Assembly: GCA_036279475.1 (NCBI GenBank)
Contig: DASUJB010000134.1
Location: forward strand, 1-29,041
Reading direction: 5' to 3'
Length of the DNA: 29,041 bases
Source of the DNA: ZC4RG19 sp036279475
GTDB lineage: Bacteria; Actinomycetota; Acidimicrobiia; Acidimicrobiales; VFJN01
Within the stretch, counting starts at the first letter, position 1. Every line of letters begins with the position of its first letter. This document shows positions 14,123-21,129 of this stretch, one piece after another. A program made the position numbers and the translations under genes. The notes under the pieces are model-generated. The model was given only the letters and a program-made list of their open reading frames with translations, made no database searches and was not told the DNA's origin.

Positions 14123-15856
14123 GTGAACCGGACGCCCGTGACGGTCCCTCCCGCCGACGCCAGCCGGCGTCGGCGGGAGGGCGGCCGGTCCGGGCGGGCC
14201 CCGGGCTCCTCCGGCGGACGGGGAGCGGCCCCGGGGGGGGCGCGGCCGCGGGAGGGGACGATCGTGGCATCCTCGGCCCCGATGGGCACGGCGGGCACCT
14301 CCGGTCCCGGGCGGCGACGGTGGTCACGGCCCCGGGTGGCGCTGGCGGTCGGATCCGTGGTGCTCGCCCTCGGGGGCCTGGTGTCCGGGGACGTGGCCGA
14401 GCGCGCCGACCTGGCCGGGACCGCCCGGGGGGACGGCCACCCCGCCGAACCCGGCCGATCGCCGGCGGGGCGGCAGGGTGCCGGTCGTGGGGACCCCGAC
14501 CGGCGGGACCGGCACGATGGGCCGGGCGAGGGGTCGGGCACACCGGGGGCGCCGGCCGGCGCCCTCACGGGGCTGGGGGATCCGTACTTCCCCGACGCCG
14601 GGAACCGCGGCTACGACGTCGCCCACTACGACCTGGAGCTCCGGTGGCACCCCGCTCGGCAGCGCATGCAGGGGGTGACCCGCCTCACCGCCACCGCCAC
14701 GGCGGACCTGGAGGCATTCGCCCTCGACGCGGTGGGCCTGGACGTCGCCACCGTCGAGGTCGACGGCGCCCGGGCGACCGCCACGCCCCGGGGCCGCCGT
14801 GACCTCGTGGTCGTCCCGCCGGCACCGCTGGCGGCCGGCCACCGGTTCACCACCGTGGTGACCTATGCCGCAGCCCCCGGCCAGGTGGGCGGGGTCGACC
14901 TCCTCGACCCCGGGTGGGTGGCCGACGGTGAGGAGGTGTACGCGGCGTTCGAGCCGCACGGTGCCGCCACGCTCTTCCCCTCGAACGACCATCCCCGCGA
15001 CAAGGCCACCTTCACGTTCCGGGTGACCGTGCCCCGGGGGCTCGACGTCGCCGCCAACGGCCTGCTCCGGGAGCGCGTCCCCGGCGAGGGCACCACGACG
15101 TTCGTGTACGACGCCCCCGATCCCATGGCGACCTACCTGGTGCAGGTCGTGATCGCCGACCTCGACCTCGTCGAGTCGAGGGGACCCGGAGGGCTGCCCG
15201 TGCGCCACGCCGTCGACGCCGACGTGGGGGGCATCGGCGACGGCCCGGTCGCCCTGACCGGCCGCATGCTCGAGGTCTACGAGGACCTGTTCGGTCCCTA
15301 CCCTTTCGTGGGCTACGGCGTCGTGGTGGTCGACCAGCTGCTGGGCTTCGCCCTGGAGACCCAGACGCTGTCCCTCGTCGACGCCGACGCCGCCCGCAGC
15401 GAGTCGACGCTGGCCCACGAGCTGGCCCACCAGTGGTTCGGGAACGCGGTGACCCCCGCCTCGTGGCAGGACATCTGGCTCAACGAGGGGTTCGCGACCT
15501 ACGCCGAGCTCCTCTGGTCCGAGCGCGTCGGCGAGGGAGGGCCGGCCGACCTCGTGGCGTCGGCGCGCTCGCCTCGCCTCGACCTCCCGCCCGGCGACCC
15601 GGGACCGGCCGACCTCTTCGCGCCGGCCGTCTACGAACGGGGGGCCCTGGCGCTGCACGTCCTCGACCGGACCGTGGGGCGAAGGACCTTCCTCGACGTC
15701 CTGCGCACGTGGGTGGCTCGCCACGGTGGCGGCTCGGCGTCCACGGCGCAGTTCGAGGCGCTGGCCGAGGAGGTGTCGGGCTGTGAGCTGACGCCGCTGT
15801 TCGACGCCTGGCTCCGGGCTCCGGTGCTCCCCCGCCTGTCGGACTGGCTGGGCTGA
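14123..15856 (+). CDS. Exported M1 family zinc metallopeptidase (short form)
   Basis: An aminopeptidase-like M1 enzyme, 577 residues from GTG at 14123. An Arg/Gly/Pro-rich cytoplasmic leader is followed by one hydrophobic segment (about 72-90, VALAVGSVVLALGGLVSG), then a disordered linker to about residue 150. It is therefore probably secreted or anchored by an uncleaved signal. The beta-sheet domain starts at YDVAHYDLELRW. The catalytic domain has HELAH at 432-436 and the third zinc ligand Glu455 in NEGFATY, with GFALETQT replacing the classical GAMEN exopeptidase loop. It stops soon after the thermolysin-like domain, lacking the C-terminal helical domain of full-length M1 enzymes. The start is uncertain: GTG 14264 or ATG 14282 would place the hydrophobic segment nearer the N terminus. 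Confidence 0.88.
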   Translation: MNRTPVTVPPADASRRRREGGRSGRAPGSSGGRGAAPGGARPREGTIVASSAPMGTAGTSGPGRRRWSRPRVALAVGSVVLALGGLVSGDVAERADLAGTARGDGHPAEPGRSPAGRQGAGRGDPDRRDRHDGPGEGSGTPGAPAGALTGLGDPYFPDAGNRGYDVAHYDLELRWHPARQRMQGVTRLTATATADLEAFALDAVGLDVATVEVDGARATATPRGRRDLVVVPPAPLAAGHRFTTVVTYAAAPGQVGGVDLLDPGWVADGEEVYAAFEPHGAATLFPSNDHPRDKATFTFRVTVPRGLDVAANGLLRERVPGEGTTTFVYDAPDPMATYLVQVVIADLDLVESRGPGGLPVRHAVDADVGGIGDGPVALTGRMLEVYEDLFGPYPFVGYGVVVVDQLLGFALETQTLSLVDADAARSESTLAHELAHQWFGNAVTPASWQDIWLNEGFATYAELLWSERVGEGGPADLVASARSPRLDLPPGDPGPADLFAPAVYERGALALHVLDRTVGRRTFLDVLRTWVARHGGGSASTAQFEALAEEVSGCELTPLFDAWLRAPVLPRLSDWLG

Positions 15857-15872
15857 CGGTCCGTCGGCGTCG

Positions 15873-15911
15873 GCGTGGCCGACATCCCCTTGCCGGCGAG
15901 GTCGGCCACGC
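15873..15911. repeat. 11-bp inverted repeat after the M1 peptidase gene
   Basis: GCGTGGCCGAC (15873-15883) and GTCGGCCACGC (15901-15911) are perfect inverted copies around a 17-base spacer. It follows the peptidase stop by 16 bases. It may be a terminator without a T-run or a protein-binding site. Confidence 0.5.
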
Positions 15912-15999
15912 TCGGTGCCCGCCGAGCCGGGCCTGGGCGGCGGCGACGTCCTCGGGCGGGACCGCCTCGTCGCGAGCCGGCCCCACCTCCGTCCCGCGT

Positions 16000-16005
16000 T
16001 AGGTT
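16000..16005 (+). promoter_or_regulatory. Candidate -10 for the STAS gene
   Basis: TAGGTT lies six bases before the GTG at 16012, again predicting a leaderless transcript. No clear -35 is seen. Confidence 0.35.
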
Positions 16006-16011
16006 GGCGGT

Positions 16012-16338
16012 GTGCCGAGCCCTCCCACCCAGCTCGAGGTCGTCGAACGCACGGACGGTGCCGCCCTGGTCCGCCTGTCGGGCGACCTCGACATCGTGAC
16101 CGCGGACGACGTGAAGGGCGAGCTGGTCGCGCTGATCGACGGTGGCCACCGCGCCCTGTCGCTCGACCTGTCCGACGTCGGCTTCGTCGACTCGAGCGGC
16201 CTCGGCGTCCTGGTGGCCGTCCACCGTCGGGCCGAGTCGGCAGGGGGCGCCCTGGTCATCCGCTCGACGCCTCCCCAGCTGCGGCGGTTGTTCGAGATCA
16301 CGCGGCTGGGGGACCTGCTCACCGTCGACGGCGACTGA
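16012..16338 (+). CDS. STAS-domain anti-sigma factor antagonist (RsbV/SpoIIAA-like)
   Basis: A 108-residue single STAS domain. In this family the unphosphorylated protein binds an RsbW-type anti-sigma factor and frees the sigma factor; phosphorylation of a conserved serine switches it off. The core LSGDLDIVTADDVKGEL and the phosphorylation motif FVDSSGLGVL (Ser61/Ser62) are both visible. The GTG start gives the expected length and no ribosome site is seen. It is convergent with the sigma-factor gene, next to the anti-sigma and a second RsbW-like ATPase, so it very likely belongs to that partner-switching circuit. No PP2C phosphatase to reset it is encoded in the window. Confidence 0.92.
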   Translation: MPSPPTQLEVVERTDGAALVRLSGDLDIVTADDVKGELVALIDGGHRALSLDLSDVGFVDSSGLGVLVAVHRRAESAGGALVIRSTPPQLRRLFEITRLGDLLTVDGD

Positions 16339-16373
16339 TCGGCCCCGCCCGCCGCCGGGGGCCCGAGCTTCGG

Positions 16374-17129
16374 TCAGCGGTCCTCGAGGAGCGTGCGGAG
16401 GCTCTCGAGGCACCGGCGCATGAGGCGCGACACGTGCATCTGGCTGATGCCGAGGCGCTCGGCGATCTCGCTCTGCGTCAGGTCCTCGTAGAACCGGAGG
16501 CGGAGGATGGCGGCTTCCCGCTCGGGCAGCGTGTCCAGGAGCTGGTCGACGAGGACGCGCATCTCCACGGGCCGGCTGGGCGCTTCGCCGGTCGTCAGCC
16601 GGTCGGCCAGCGAGGGTGCCTCGTCGTCACCCGGCCGGCGGGCGTCCAGGCTCGTCGCCCGGTAGGCAGCGCCCGCCTCCAGGGCGTCGAGCACGTCGTC
16701 GGTAGAGATCCCCATGTCGTCGGCCAGCTCGGCCACCGTGGGGGCCCGACCGAGGCGCGCCGCCAGGGCGGAACGGGCCCGGCGCAGGTCGAGGTGGCGC
16801 TCCTGGGCCCCGCGTGGCGGTCGGACCGCCCAGGTGCGGTCGCGGAAGTGCCGCTTGATCTCGCCGTTGACCGTGCGGCTGGCGAAGGAGGAGAAGGGGA
16901 TGCCCCGGGAGGGGTCGAACCGCTCGACCGCCTTCAACATGCCCAGCATGGCCACCTGCACAAGGTCGTCGAGCTCGACGCCCCGCCCCCGGTAGTCGTT
17001 GGCGATCGAGGCGGCCAGGCCCCGGTGGGCCTCGACCAGCCGGTTCCGGACGGCACGATCCCCCGTCTTCCGGTAGACCTCGAACAGCTCGGTCTGCGAT
17101 GAGGTCTCGTCGCCCTGGCCCGGCGTCAT
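16374..17129 (-). CDS. sigF: SigB/SigF/SigG-type group 3 sigma-70 factor
   Basis: An alternative sigma factor of 251 residues. Region 2 (about 30-105) includes LVQVAMLGMLKAVERFDPSRG and FSSFASRTVNGEIKRHFRDRTW. Region 3 (about 115-160) includes RLGRAPTVAELADDMGIS. Region 4 (about 198-248) ends with the helix-turn-helix TQSEIAERLGISQMHVSRLM. This matches stress/development sigma factors recognising GTTT-N15-17-GGGTA promoters. ATG at 17129 overlaps the stop of the upstream anti-sigma gene by one base (TGATG), so the two are coupled and made together. A perfect SigF-type promoter lies just beyond, at 17547-17573, facing the other way. SigF is a subfamily label; the target genes are unknown. Confidence 0.94.
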   Translation of the reverse strand: MTPGQGDETSSQTELFEVYRKTGDRAVRNRLVEAHRGLAASIANDYRGRGVELDDLVQVAMLGMLKAVERFDPSRGIPFSSFASRTVNGEIKRHFRDRTWAVRPPRGAQERHLDLRRARSALAARLGRAPTVAELADDMGISTDDVLDALEAGAAYRATSLDARRPGDDEAPSLADRLTTGEAPSRPVEMRVLVDQLLDTLPEREAAILRLRFYEDLTQSEIAERLGISQMHVSRLMRRCLESLRTLLEDR

Positions 17130-17512
17130 CACGACGTCCGGGTGCGCTTCACCAGGCGGAAGCGCCGACCGAACTCGTCGGAGGCGAAGCTGTGGTCGTC
17201 GACCACGACCCGGAGGATGCCGAGCGCCAGGTCGTCCACCGCGACGTCGGGGCGACCGGCGACGGCGTGCCGGACGCCCTCGATCACCACCTCGCCGGGG
17301 GCGGGCGAGAACTCGACGTCGACGGCGAGGCCGGGTTCGTCGAGGCCGTCGACCAGCAGGGCCATCAGCTCGCTGACGGCGATGCGCAGGTCCTCGGTGT
17401 CGTCGATGCTGAGGCCGGCGTCGACGGCCACGCCCGCGGCGAGGATGCGTGCCAGCCGCACCGAGCGCCGCTCGGCGGGCACGGTGAGGCGGATGGCACG
17501 GGGAGACGTCAT
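17129..17512 (-). CDS. RsbW-like anti-sigma factor with degenerate ATP-binding motifs
   Basis: A 127-residue GHKL-fold (HATPase_c_2) protein encoded directly upstream of the sigma gene and overlapping it by one base; probably the anti-sigma factor that binds SigF. The helix LRIAVSELMALLVDG aligns with the N-box, normally E-A-x-x-N, but the Mg-binding Asn is replaced (Leu at that place). The DxGxG G1 box is not recognisable. The C terminus (LGILRVVVDDHSFASDEFG) keeps the fold signature. Kinase activity is therefore doubtful; it may bind sigma without phosphorylating the antagonist. Mycobacterial SigF anti-sigma factors are, from memory, also degenerate there. ATG at 17512 has GGAGG ten bases upstream. 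Confidence 0.85.
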   Translation of the reverse strand: MTSPRAIRLTVPAERRSVRLARILAAGVAVDAGLSIDDTEDLRIAVSELMALLVDGLDEPGLAVDVEFSPAPGEVVIEGVRHAVAGRPDVAVDDLALGILRVVVDDHSFASDEFGRRFRLVKRTRTS

Positions 17513-17546
17513 GGGCGCCGGTCCTCCGGGGTGAGGTGCCCGTGTG

Positions 17547-17573
17547 GGTTTGTGGGGCGTCGACGCAGGGTAC
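17547..17573 (+). promoter_or_regulatory. SigF-type promoter (GGTTT-N16-GGGTAC)
   Basis: GGTTT (17547-17551), a 16-base spacer and GGGTAC (17568-17573) match the known actinobacterial SigF consensus GTTT-N15-17-GGGTA. It points to the RsbW-like ATPase gene, whose ATG lies 11 bases after the -10. It sits next to the sigF operon, so a feedback loop through the second ATPase is likely. Confidence 0.72.
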
Positions 17574-17584
17574 GGCGGGCGACG

Positions 17585-18040
17585 ATGACCGTGCGAACGA
17601 GCACGAGGTTCCGTCGCGAGCGTGCTGCGGTCCCGGCCGCACGGGCGTTCGCCGAGAGCGCGCTCGCTTCGTCCGGGACGCCGTCGGACGTCGTGGAGCG
17701 AATGGTGCTCGCCACGGGGGAGGCCTGCAACAACGTGATCCTCCACGCCGCGGGCGACGACTTCACCGTCAGCATCGTCGTCGACCGGGGAGGTGCCCGG
17801 GTGGCGGTGTCCGACGCCGGCACCGGCTTCGAGCCCCCGCTCCGCCCGGCGATGCCGAGCCCCCTGGCGACCGGTCGGCGGGGCCTCGCCCTCATGGAGG
17901 CGCTCGTCGACGTGGTCGAGGTCACGAGCGATCCCGGGGGCACCACCGTGGTGCTGGGGCAGGCGTTCGGGCTGGCTCGCCCCCCGGCGCTGCCGGGCAG
18001 CTTCCCCGGGTGGACCGGCGCCCTGGTGGCCGACGGCTAG
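17585..18040 (+). CDS. RsbW/SpoIIAB-type serine kinase-like ATPase (canonical motifs)
   Basis: A 151-residue GHKL ATPase (HATPase_c_2) with an intact nucleotide site: N-box ATGEACNNVILHA, G1 box VSDAGTGFEPP and G2-like GRRGLALMEALVDVVEV, then GGTTVVL. Members of this family phosphorylate STAS antagonists and/or bind sigma factors. ATG at 17585 was chosen because it follows a SigF-type -10 by 11 bases. It is divergent from the degenerate anti-sigma/sigF pair. The likely role is to phosphorylate the STAS protein at 16012-16338, supplying the kinase activity the degenerate anti-sigma seems to lack; this is inference. Its stop codon lies in a 16-bp tandem duplication, so the TAG occurs twice. Confidence 0.88.
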   Translation: MTVRTSTRFRRERAAVPAARAFAESALASSGTPSDVVERMVLATGEACNNVILHAAGDDFTVSIVVDRGGARVAVSDAGTGFEPPLRPAMPSPLATGRRGLALMEALVDVVEVTSDPGGTTVVLGQAFGLARPPALPGSFPGWTGALVADG

Positions 18041-18066
18041 GGCTCCCGGCGGCTAGGGCTCCCGGC
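18035..18066. repeat. Perfect 16-bp tandem duplication at a stop codon
   Basis: GGCTAGGGCTCCCGGC occurs at 18035-18050 and again at 18051-18066. The first copy contains the TAG stop of the RsbW-like ATPase. It fills most of the 36-base gap before the convergent leuD. Confidence 0.9.
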
Positions 18067-18076
18067 GGTCGTCCCG

Positions 18077-18676
18077 TCACGCCGTCGTGGTGGTCGGCAT
18101 CCACTCGGGCCGGTCCACCTCGAACGAGGTGATGGCGTCGGCGGACTGGAGGGTGATCCCGATGTCGTCGAGTCCCTCGAGGAAGCGTTGGCGGGTGGCG
18201 TCGTCGAGGGGGAACGTGGTCTCGATCCCTGCCGCTGGCGCGCTGAGCGTGCACCGCTCGACGTCCACGGTGACCTCGAGGGTGGGATCCTCCTCGACGG
18301 CCCGCAGGAGGGCCTCGCCCACATCGGGGGGCACGACCACGGGGACCAGCCCGTTCTTGGTGGCGTTGTTGCGGAAGATGTCGCCGAACCGGGGGCTGAC
18401 CACGGCCTCGAACCCGTGGTCGGTGATGGCCCACACGGCGTGCTCCCGCGACGAGCCGGTGCCGAAGTTGGACCCCGCCACCAGGATGGTGGCGCCCGCG
18501 TACTCCTCGCGGTTGAGCACGAAGTCGCGGTCGTCGCGCCAAGTGGCGAACAGCCCCTGGCCGAAGCCGGTGCGCTCCACCCGCTTCAGCCACTCGGCGG
18601 GGATGATCTGGTCGGTGTCGACGTCGGAGCGGTCGAGCGGCACGGCGGTGCCCTGGACGACGCGGACGGGCTTCAT
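18077..18676 (-). CDS. leuD: 3-isopropylmalate dehydratase small subunit
   Basis: The swivel-domain subunit that pairs with LeuC to isomerise 2-isopropylmalate to 3-isopropylmalate. In an organism with CimA the same enzyme also isomerises citramalate to 3-methylmalate. The 199 residues are normal for the family. Diagnostic segments are DRSDVDTDQIIPAEWLKR at the N terminus and GSNFGTGSSREHAVWAI in the swivel active-site loop, then RNNATKNGL. ATG at 18676 has AGGAGC seven bases upstream. It lies 74 bases downstream of leuC on the same strand, surely one operon. The last ten residues (WMPTTTTA) are a simple tail. Confidence 0.97.
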   Translation of the reverse strand: MKPVRVVQGTAVPLDRSDVDTDQIIPAEWLKRVERTGFGQGLFATWRDDRDFVLNREEYAGATILVAGSNFGTGSSREHAVWAITDHGFEAVVSPRFGDIFRNNATKNGLVPVVVPPDVGEALLRAVEEDPTLEVTVDVERCTLSAPAAGIETTFPLDDATRQRFLEGLDDIGITLQSADAITSFEVDRPEWMPTTTTA

Positions 18677-18750
18677 CGGGTGCTCCTGGTGGATGGGGTG
18701 GGGACGCGGCCGGCGCCCGTGACCCGTGCGAGGGCGAGGGCGCCGGGCGG

Positions 18751-20157
18751 TCAGGCGAGGTCGGCGGGGGCAGCGAGGGTGCCGGCGATGGCGGTGGCGG
18801 CGGCGACCGCCGGCGACACGAGGTGGGTGCGGCCGCCTCGTCCCTGCCGGCCCTCGAAGTTGCGGTTGCTGGTGGAGGCGCAGCGCTCCCCGGGGGCCAG
18901 CTTGTCCGGGTTCATGGCCAGGCACATCGAGCAGCCCGGCTCCCGCCAGTCGAACCCTGCCGCGGTCAGGACGGCGTCGATGCCCTCGGCCTCGGCCTGG
19001 GCCTTGACCGCGTGGCTGCCGGGCACGACCAGGGTGCGGACGCCGGCGGCCACGTGGCGGCCCCGGGCCACCGCGGCCACGGCCCGCAGGTCCTCGATCC
19101 GGCCGTTGGTGCACGACCCGATGAACACGGTGTCGACTGCCACCTGGCGCAGGGGGGTGCCGGGGGCGAGGTCCATGTAGGCGAGCGCCCGGGCGGCGGC
19201 GTCGCGCTCGGAGGGGTCGGCGAGGTCGTCGGGGGAGGGGACGACGGCGGTGATGGGCGCGACCTGGGCGGGGTTGGTGCCCCACGAGACGTGGGGCACC
19301 ACGTCGGCGGCGTCGATGTCGACCGCCTTGTCGAATGCGGCGGCGGCGTCGGTGGGCAGGCGGCGCCAGTCGTCGAGCGCCCGCTCCCAGGCGGCGCCCG
19401 TGGGAGCGTGGGGACGGCCCTCGAGGTAGGCGAAGGTCGTGTCGTCGGGGGCGATCATGCCGGCCTTGGCCCCGGCCTCGATCGACATGTTGCAGACGGT
19501 CATGCGGCCCTCCATCGAGAGCGACCGGATGGCCGAGCCCCGGTACTCGACGATCGAGCCGATCCCGCCGCCGGTGCCGATGCGGCCGATGACGGCGAGG
19601 ATCACGTCCTTGGCGGTGGCTCCGGCCGGCAGGTCGCCCTCGACGGTGACGGCCATCGTGCCGGGCCGCTGCTGGGGCAGGGTCTGGGTGGCCAGGACGT
19701 GCTCCACCTCGCTGGTGCCGATGCCGAAGGCCAGGGCGCCGAACGCCCCGTGGGTCGAGGTGTGGCTGTCGCCGCAGACGATGGTCATGCCCGGCTGGGT
19801 CAGGCCCCGCTCGGGCCCGATGATGTGGACGATGCCCTGGCCGGGGTCGCCCATCGGGTAGCAGGTGATGCCGAACTCGTCGCAGTTGGTCGCCAGGACC
19901 TTCATCTGCTCGGCCGAGACCGGGTCGCCGAGCGGCTGGTCGAGGCCGGCGGTGGGGACGTTGTGGTCCATCGTCGCCACCGTCAGGTCGGGGCGGCGCA
20001 CCTTGCGCCCGGCGAGGCGGAGGCCGTCGAACGCCTGGGGCGACGTGACCTCGTGCACCAGGTGCAGGTCGACGTAGAGGAGGTCGGGTAAACCGTCGCC
20101 GCTGCGGACGACGTGGCGGTCCCAGACCTTCTGGCTCAGCGTGCGGGGTGCGGACAT
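18751..20157 (-). CDS. leuC: 3-isopropylmalate dehydratase large subunit
   Basis: The aconitase-family catalytic subunit, 468 residues, holding the 4Fe-4S cluster. Cys349 (FIGSCTNGR), Cys409 and Cys412 (GCSMC) are the cluster ligands. CGDSHTSTHGAFGALAFGIG and the N-terminal MDHNVPT are family signatures. ATG at 20157 is preceded by GAGGGA. It works with LeuD in leucine synthesis and probably also in the citramalate route to isoleucine. It is divergent from the NdgR/LtbR-like regulator, which controls leuCD in other actinobacteria. The upstream region is about 195 bases and can form two mutually exclusive hairpins. Confidence 0.98.
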   Translation of the reverse strand: MSAPRTLSQKVWDRHVVRSGDGLPDLLYVDLHLVHEVTSPQAFDGLRLAGRKVRRPDLTVATMDHNVPTAGLDQPLGDPVSAEQMKVLATNCDEFGITCYPMGDPGQGIVHIIGPERGLTQPGMTIVCGDSHTSTHGAFGALAFGIGTSEVEHVLATQTLPQQRPGTMAVTVEGDLPAGATAKDVILAVIGRIGTGGGIGSIVEYRGSAIRSLSMEGRMTVCNMSIEAGAKAGMIAPDDTTFAYLEGRPHAPTGAAWERALDDWRRLPTDAAAAFDKAVDIDAADVVPHVSWGTNPAQVAPITAVVPSPDDLADPSERDAAARALAYMDLAPGTPLRQVAVDTVFIGSCTNGRIEDLRAVAAVARGRHVAAGVRTLVVPGSHAVKAQAEAEGIDAVLTAAGFDWREPGCSMCLAMNPDKLAPGERCASTSNRNFEGRQGRGGRTHLVSPAVAAATAIAGTLAAPADLA

Positions 20158-20234
20158 CGACGTCCCTCGTTCGATCGCTCGGCTCTGTCCTGCGGTGCCG
20201 CCCGGGTGACCGGTCGGCCGGCGAGGGGCGAGGT

Positions 20235-20269
20235 CCCGACGGTGTCGGGCGGGGCGGGATGCCGTCGGG
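20235..20269 (-). promoter_or_regulatory. Alternative hairpins in the leuC 5' region
   Basis: CCCGACGG (20235-20242) can pair with CCGTCGGG (20262-20269), or CCCGAC (20235-20240) can pair with GTCGGG (20244-20249). Only one can form at a time. No T-run and no leucine-rich leader frame was found here, so a regulatory role is only a suggestion. Confidence 0.3.
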
Positions 20270-20325
20270 AGGCCATGGCCGGTGCCCTACCCCTACGGTG
20301 CCCTCGCCGCGGTGCTCGCTCCTCG

Positions 20326-20346
20326 TCTCACATTGTGGGATATACT
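20326..20346. promoter_or_regulatory. Operator-like palindrome and -10 between leuC and its regulator
   Basis: TCTCACATTGTGGGA (20326-20340) is a palindrome with one mismatched pair. TATACT (20341-20346), the best -10 in the window, abuts it and lies six bases before the regulator's ATG, predicting a leaderless mRNA. On the minus strand CACAAT (20337-20332), within the palindrome, could be the leuC -10. A regulator bound here could control both genes. Assignment to the adjacent IclR-family protein is inference. Confidence 0.6.
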
Positions 20347-20352
20347 TCCCGA

Positions 20353-21009
20353 ATGGTGGACAGTTTAAGCGGTGTGGGAGTCCTCGACAAGGCGGTGGCC
20401 GTGCTCGGCGCCCTGGAGGACGGGCCTCGCGGCCTCGCCGGCCTGGTGGCGACCACCGGGCTGTCACGGGCGACGGCCCACCGCCTGGCGGTGGCGCTCG
20501 AGGCCCACGGCCTCGTTCGGCGGGACGACGAGGGCCGGTTCTCGCTCGGTCTGCGGCTGATCGGCCTGGGGCAGGCGGCCGCCGCCGGGCTGCCCGGGTG
20601 GTTGGGCGCCCGCCCGGCGCTGGCCCGGTTGCAGCAGGACACCGGCGAGTCGGTGCAGCTCTTCGTGCGGGAGGGCGACACGCGGGTCTGCGTGCAGTCG
20701 TTGGAGGCGCCCCACGAGCTGCGCACGATCGTGCCCGTCGGCGCCCGCCTACCGCTCGACCGGGGATCGGCGGGCCACGTCCTGCGGCCCGGCGCCCTGC
20801 CGGTGGCCACCGGGGGATGGGTCGAGAGCGTGGAGGAGCGCCAACCCGGCGTGGCGTCGGTCAGCGCCCCGGTGACCGACCCCGGTGGGCGGGTGGTGGC
20901 GGCGGTCAGCGTCAGCGGTCCCGTCGAGCGCACCAGCCGGGCTCCCGGCCGCCGCTACGGCTCTGCCGTGGTGGCCGCGGCGCGGCAGGTCTCGGCCTCG
21001 ATGGCCTGA
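20353..21009 (+). CDS. ndgR: IclR-family regulator, NdgR/LtbR-like
   Basis: A 218-residue transcription regulator: N-terminal winged helix-turn-helix (about 18-60, LVATTGLSRATAHRLAVALEAHGLVRRDD) and C-terminal effector domain with GVASVSAPVTDPGGRVVAAVSVSGP. It is short for the IclR family. Both the length and the divergent position next to leuCD match NdgR (Streptomyces) and LtbR (corynebacteria), which control leuCD and related amino-acid genes. ATG at 20353 was chosen because it starts the conserved GVGVLDKAVAVL region and lies six bases after TATACT. A longer in-frame extension upstream would overlap leuC and its promoter. The effector is unknown; leucine-pathway compounds have been suggested for relatives. 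Confidence 0.9.
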   Translation: MVDSLSGVGVLDKAVAVLGALEDGPRGLAGLVATTGLSRATAHRLAVALEAHGLVRRDDEGRFSLGLRLIGLGQAAAAGLPGWLGARPALARLQQDTGESVQLFVREGDTRVCVQSLEAPHELRTIVPVGARLPLDRGSAGHVLRPGALPVATGGWVESVEERQPGVASVSAPVTDPGGRVVAAVSVSGPVERTSRAPGRRYGSAVVAAARQVSASMA

Positions 21010-21036
21010 CCGGCGCCCGCCGGCGTCGTCGCCCAC

Positions 21037-21090
21037 GCGGGGGCCGGGTCGCGGGGGCGGCCGGGTTCGGGGGGCGGCCGGGTCGCGGGG
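21037..21090. repeat. Degenerate 16-18 bp GC-rich tandem repeats
   Basis: Three imperfect copies of a unit like GCGGGGGCGGCCGGGTTC fill most of the gap between the regulator gene and the convergent acyl-CoA ligase gene. No coding or terminator signal is clear. Confidence 0.6.
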
Positions 21091-21129
21091 TGGGCTGGGC
21101 CTCGGCCCCTTCCCGGTGGGCGACCGGGC

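Noticed and set aside
18077..20467. A long minus-strand frame joining upstream sequence to leuD
   Set aside because: Only the part from ATG 18676 matches LeuD; the rest is a wrong-frame read of leuC.
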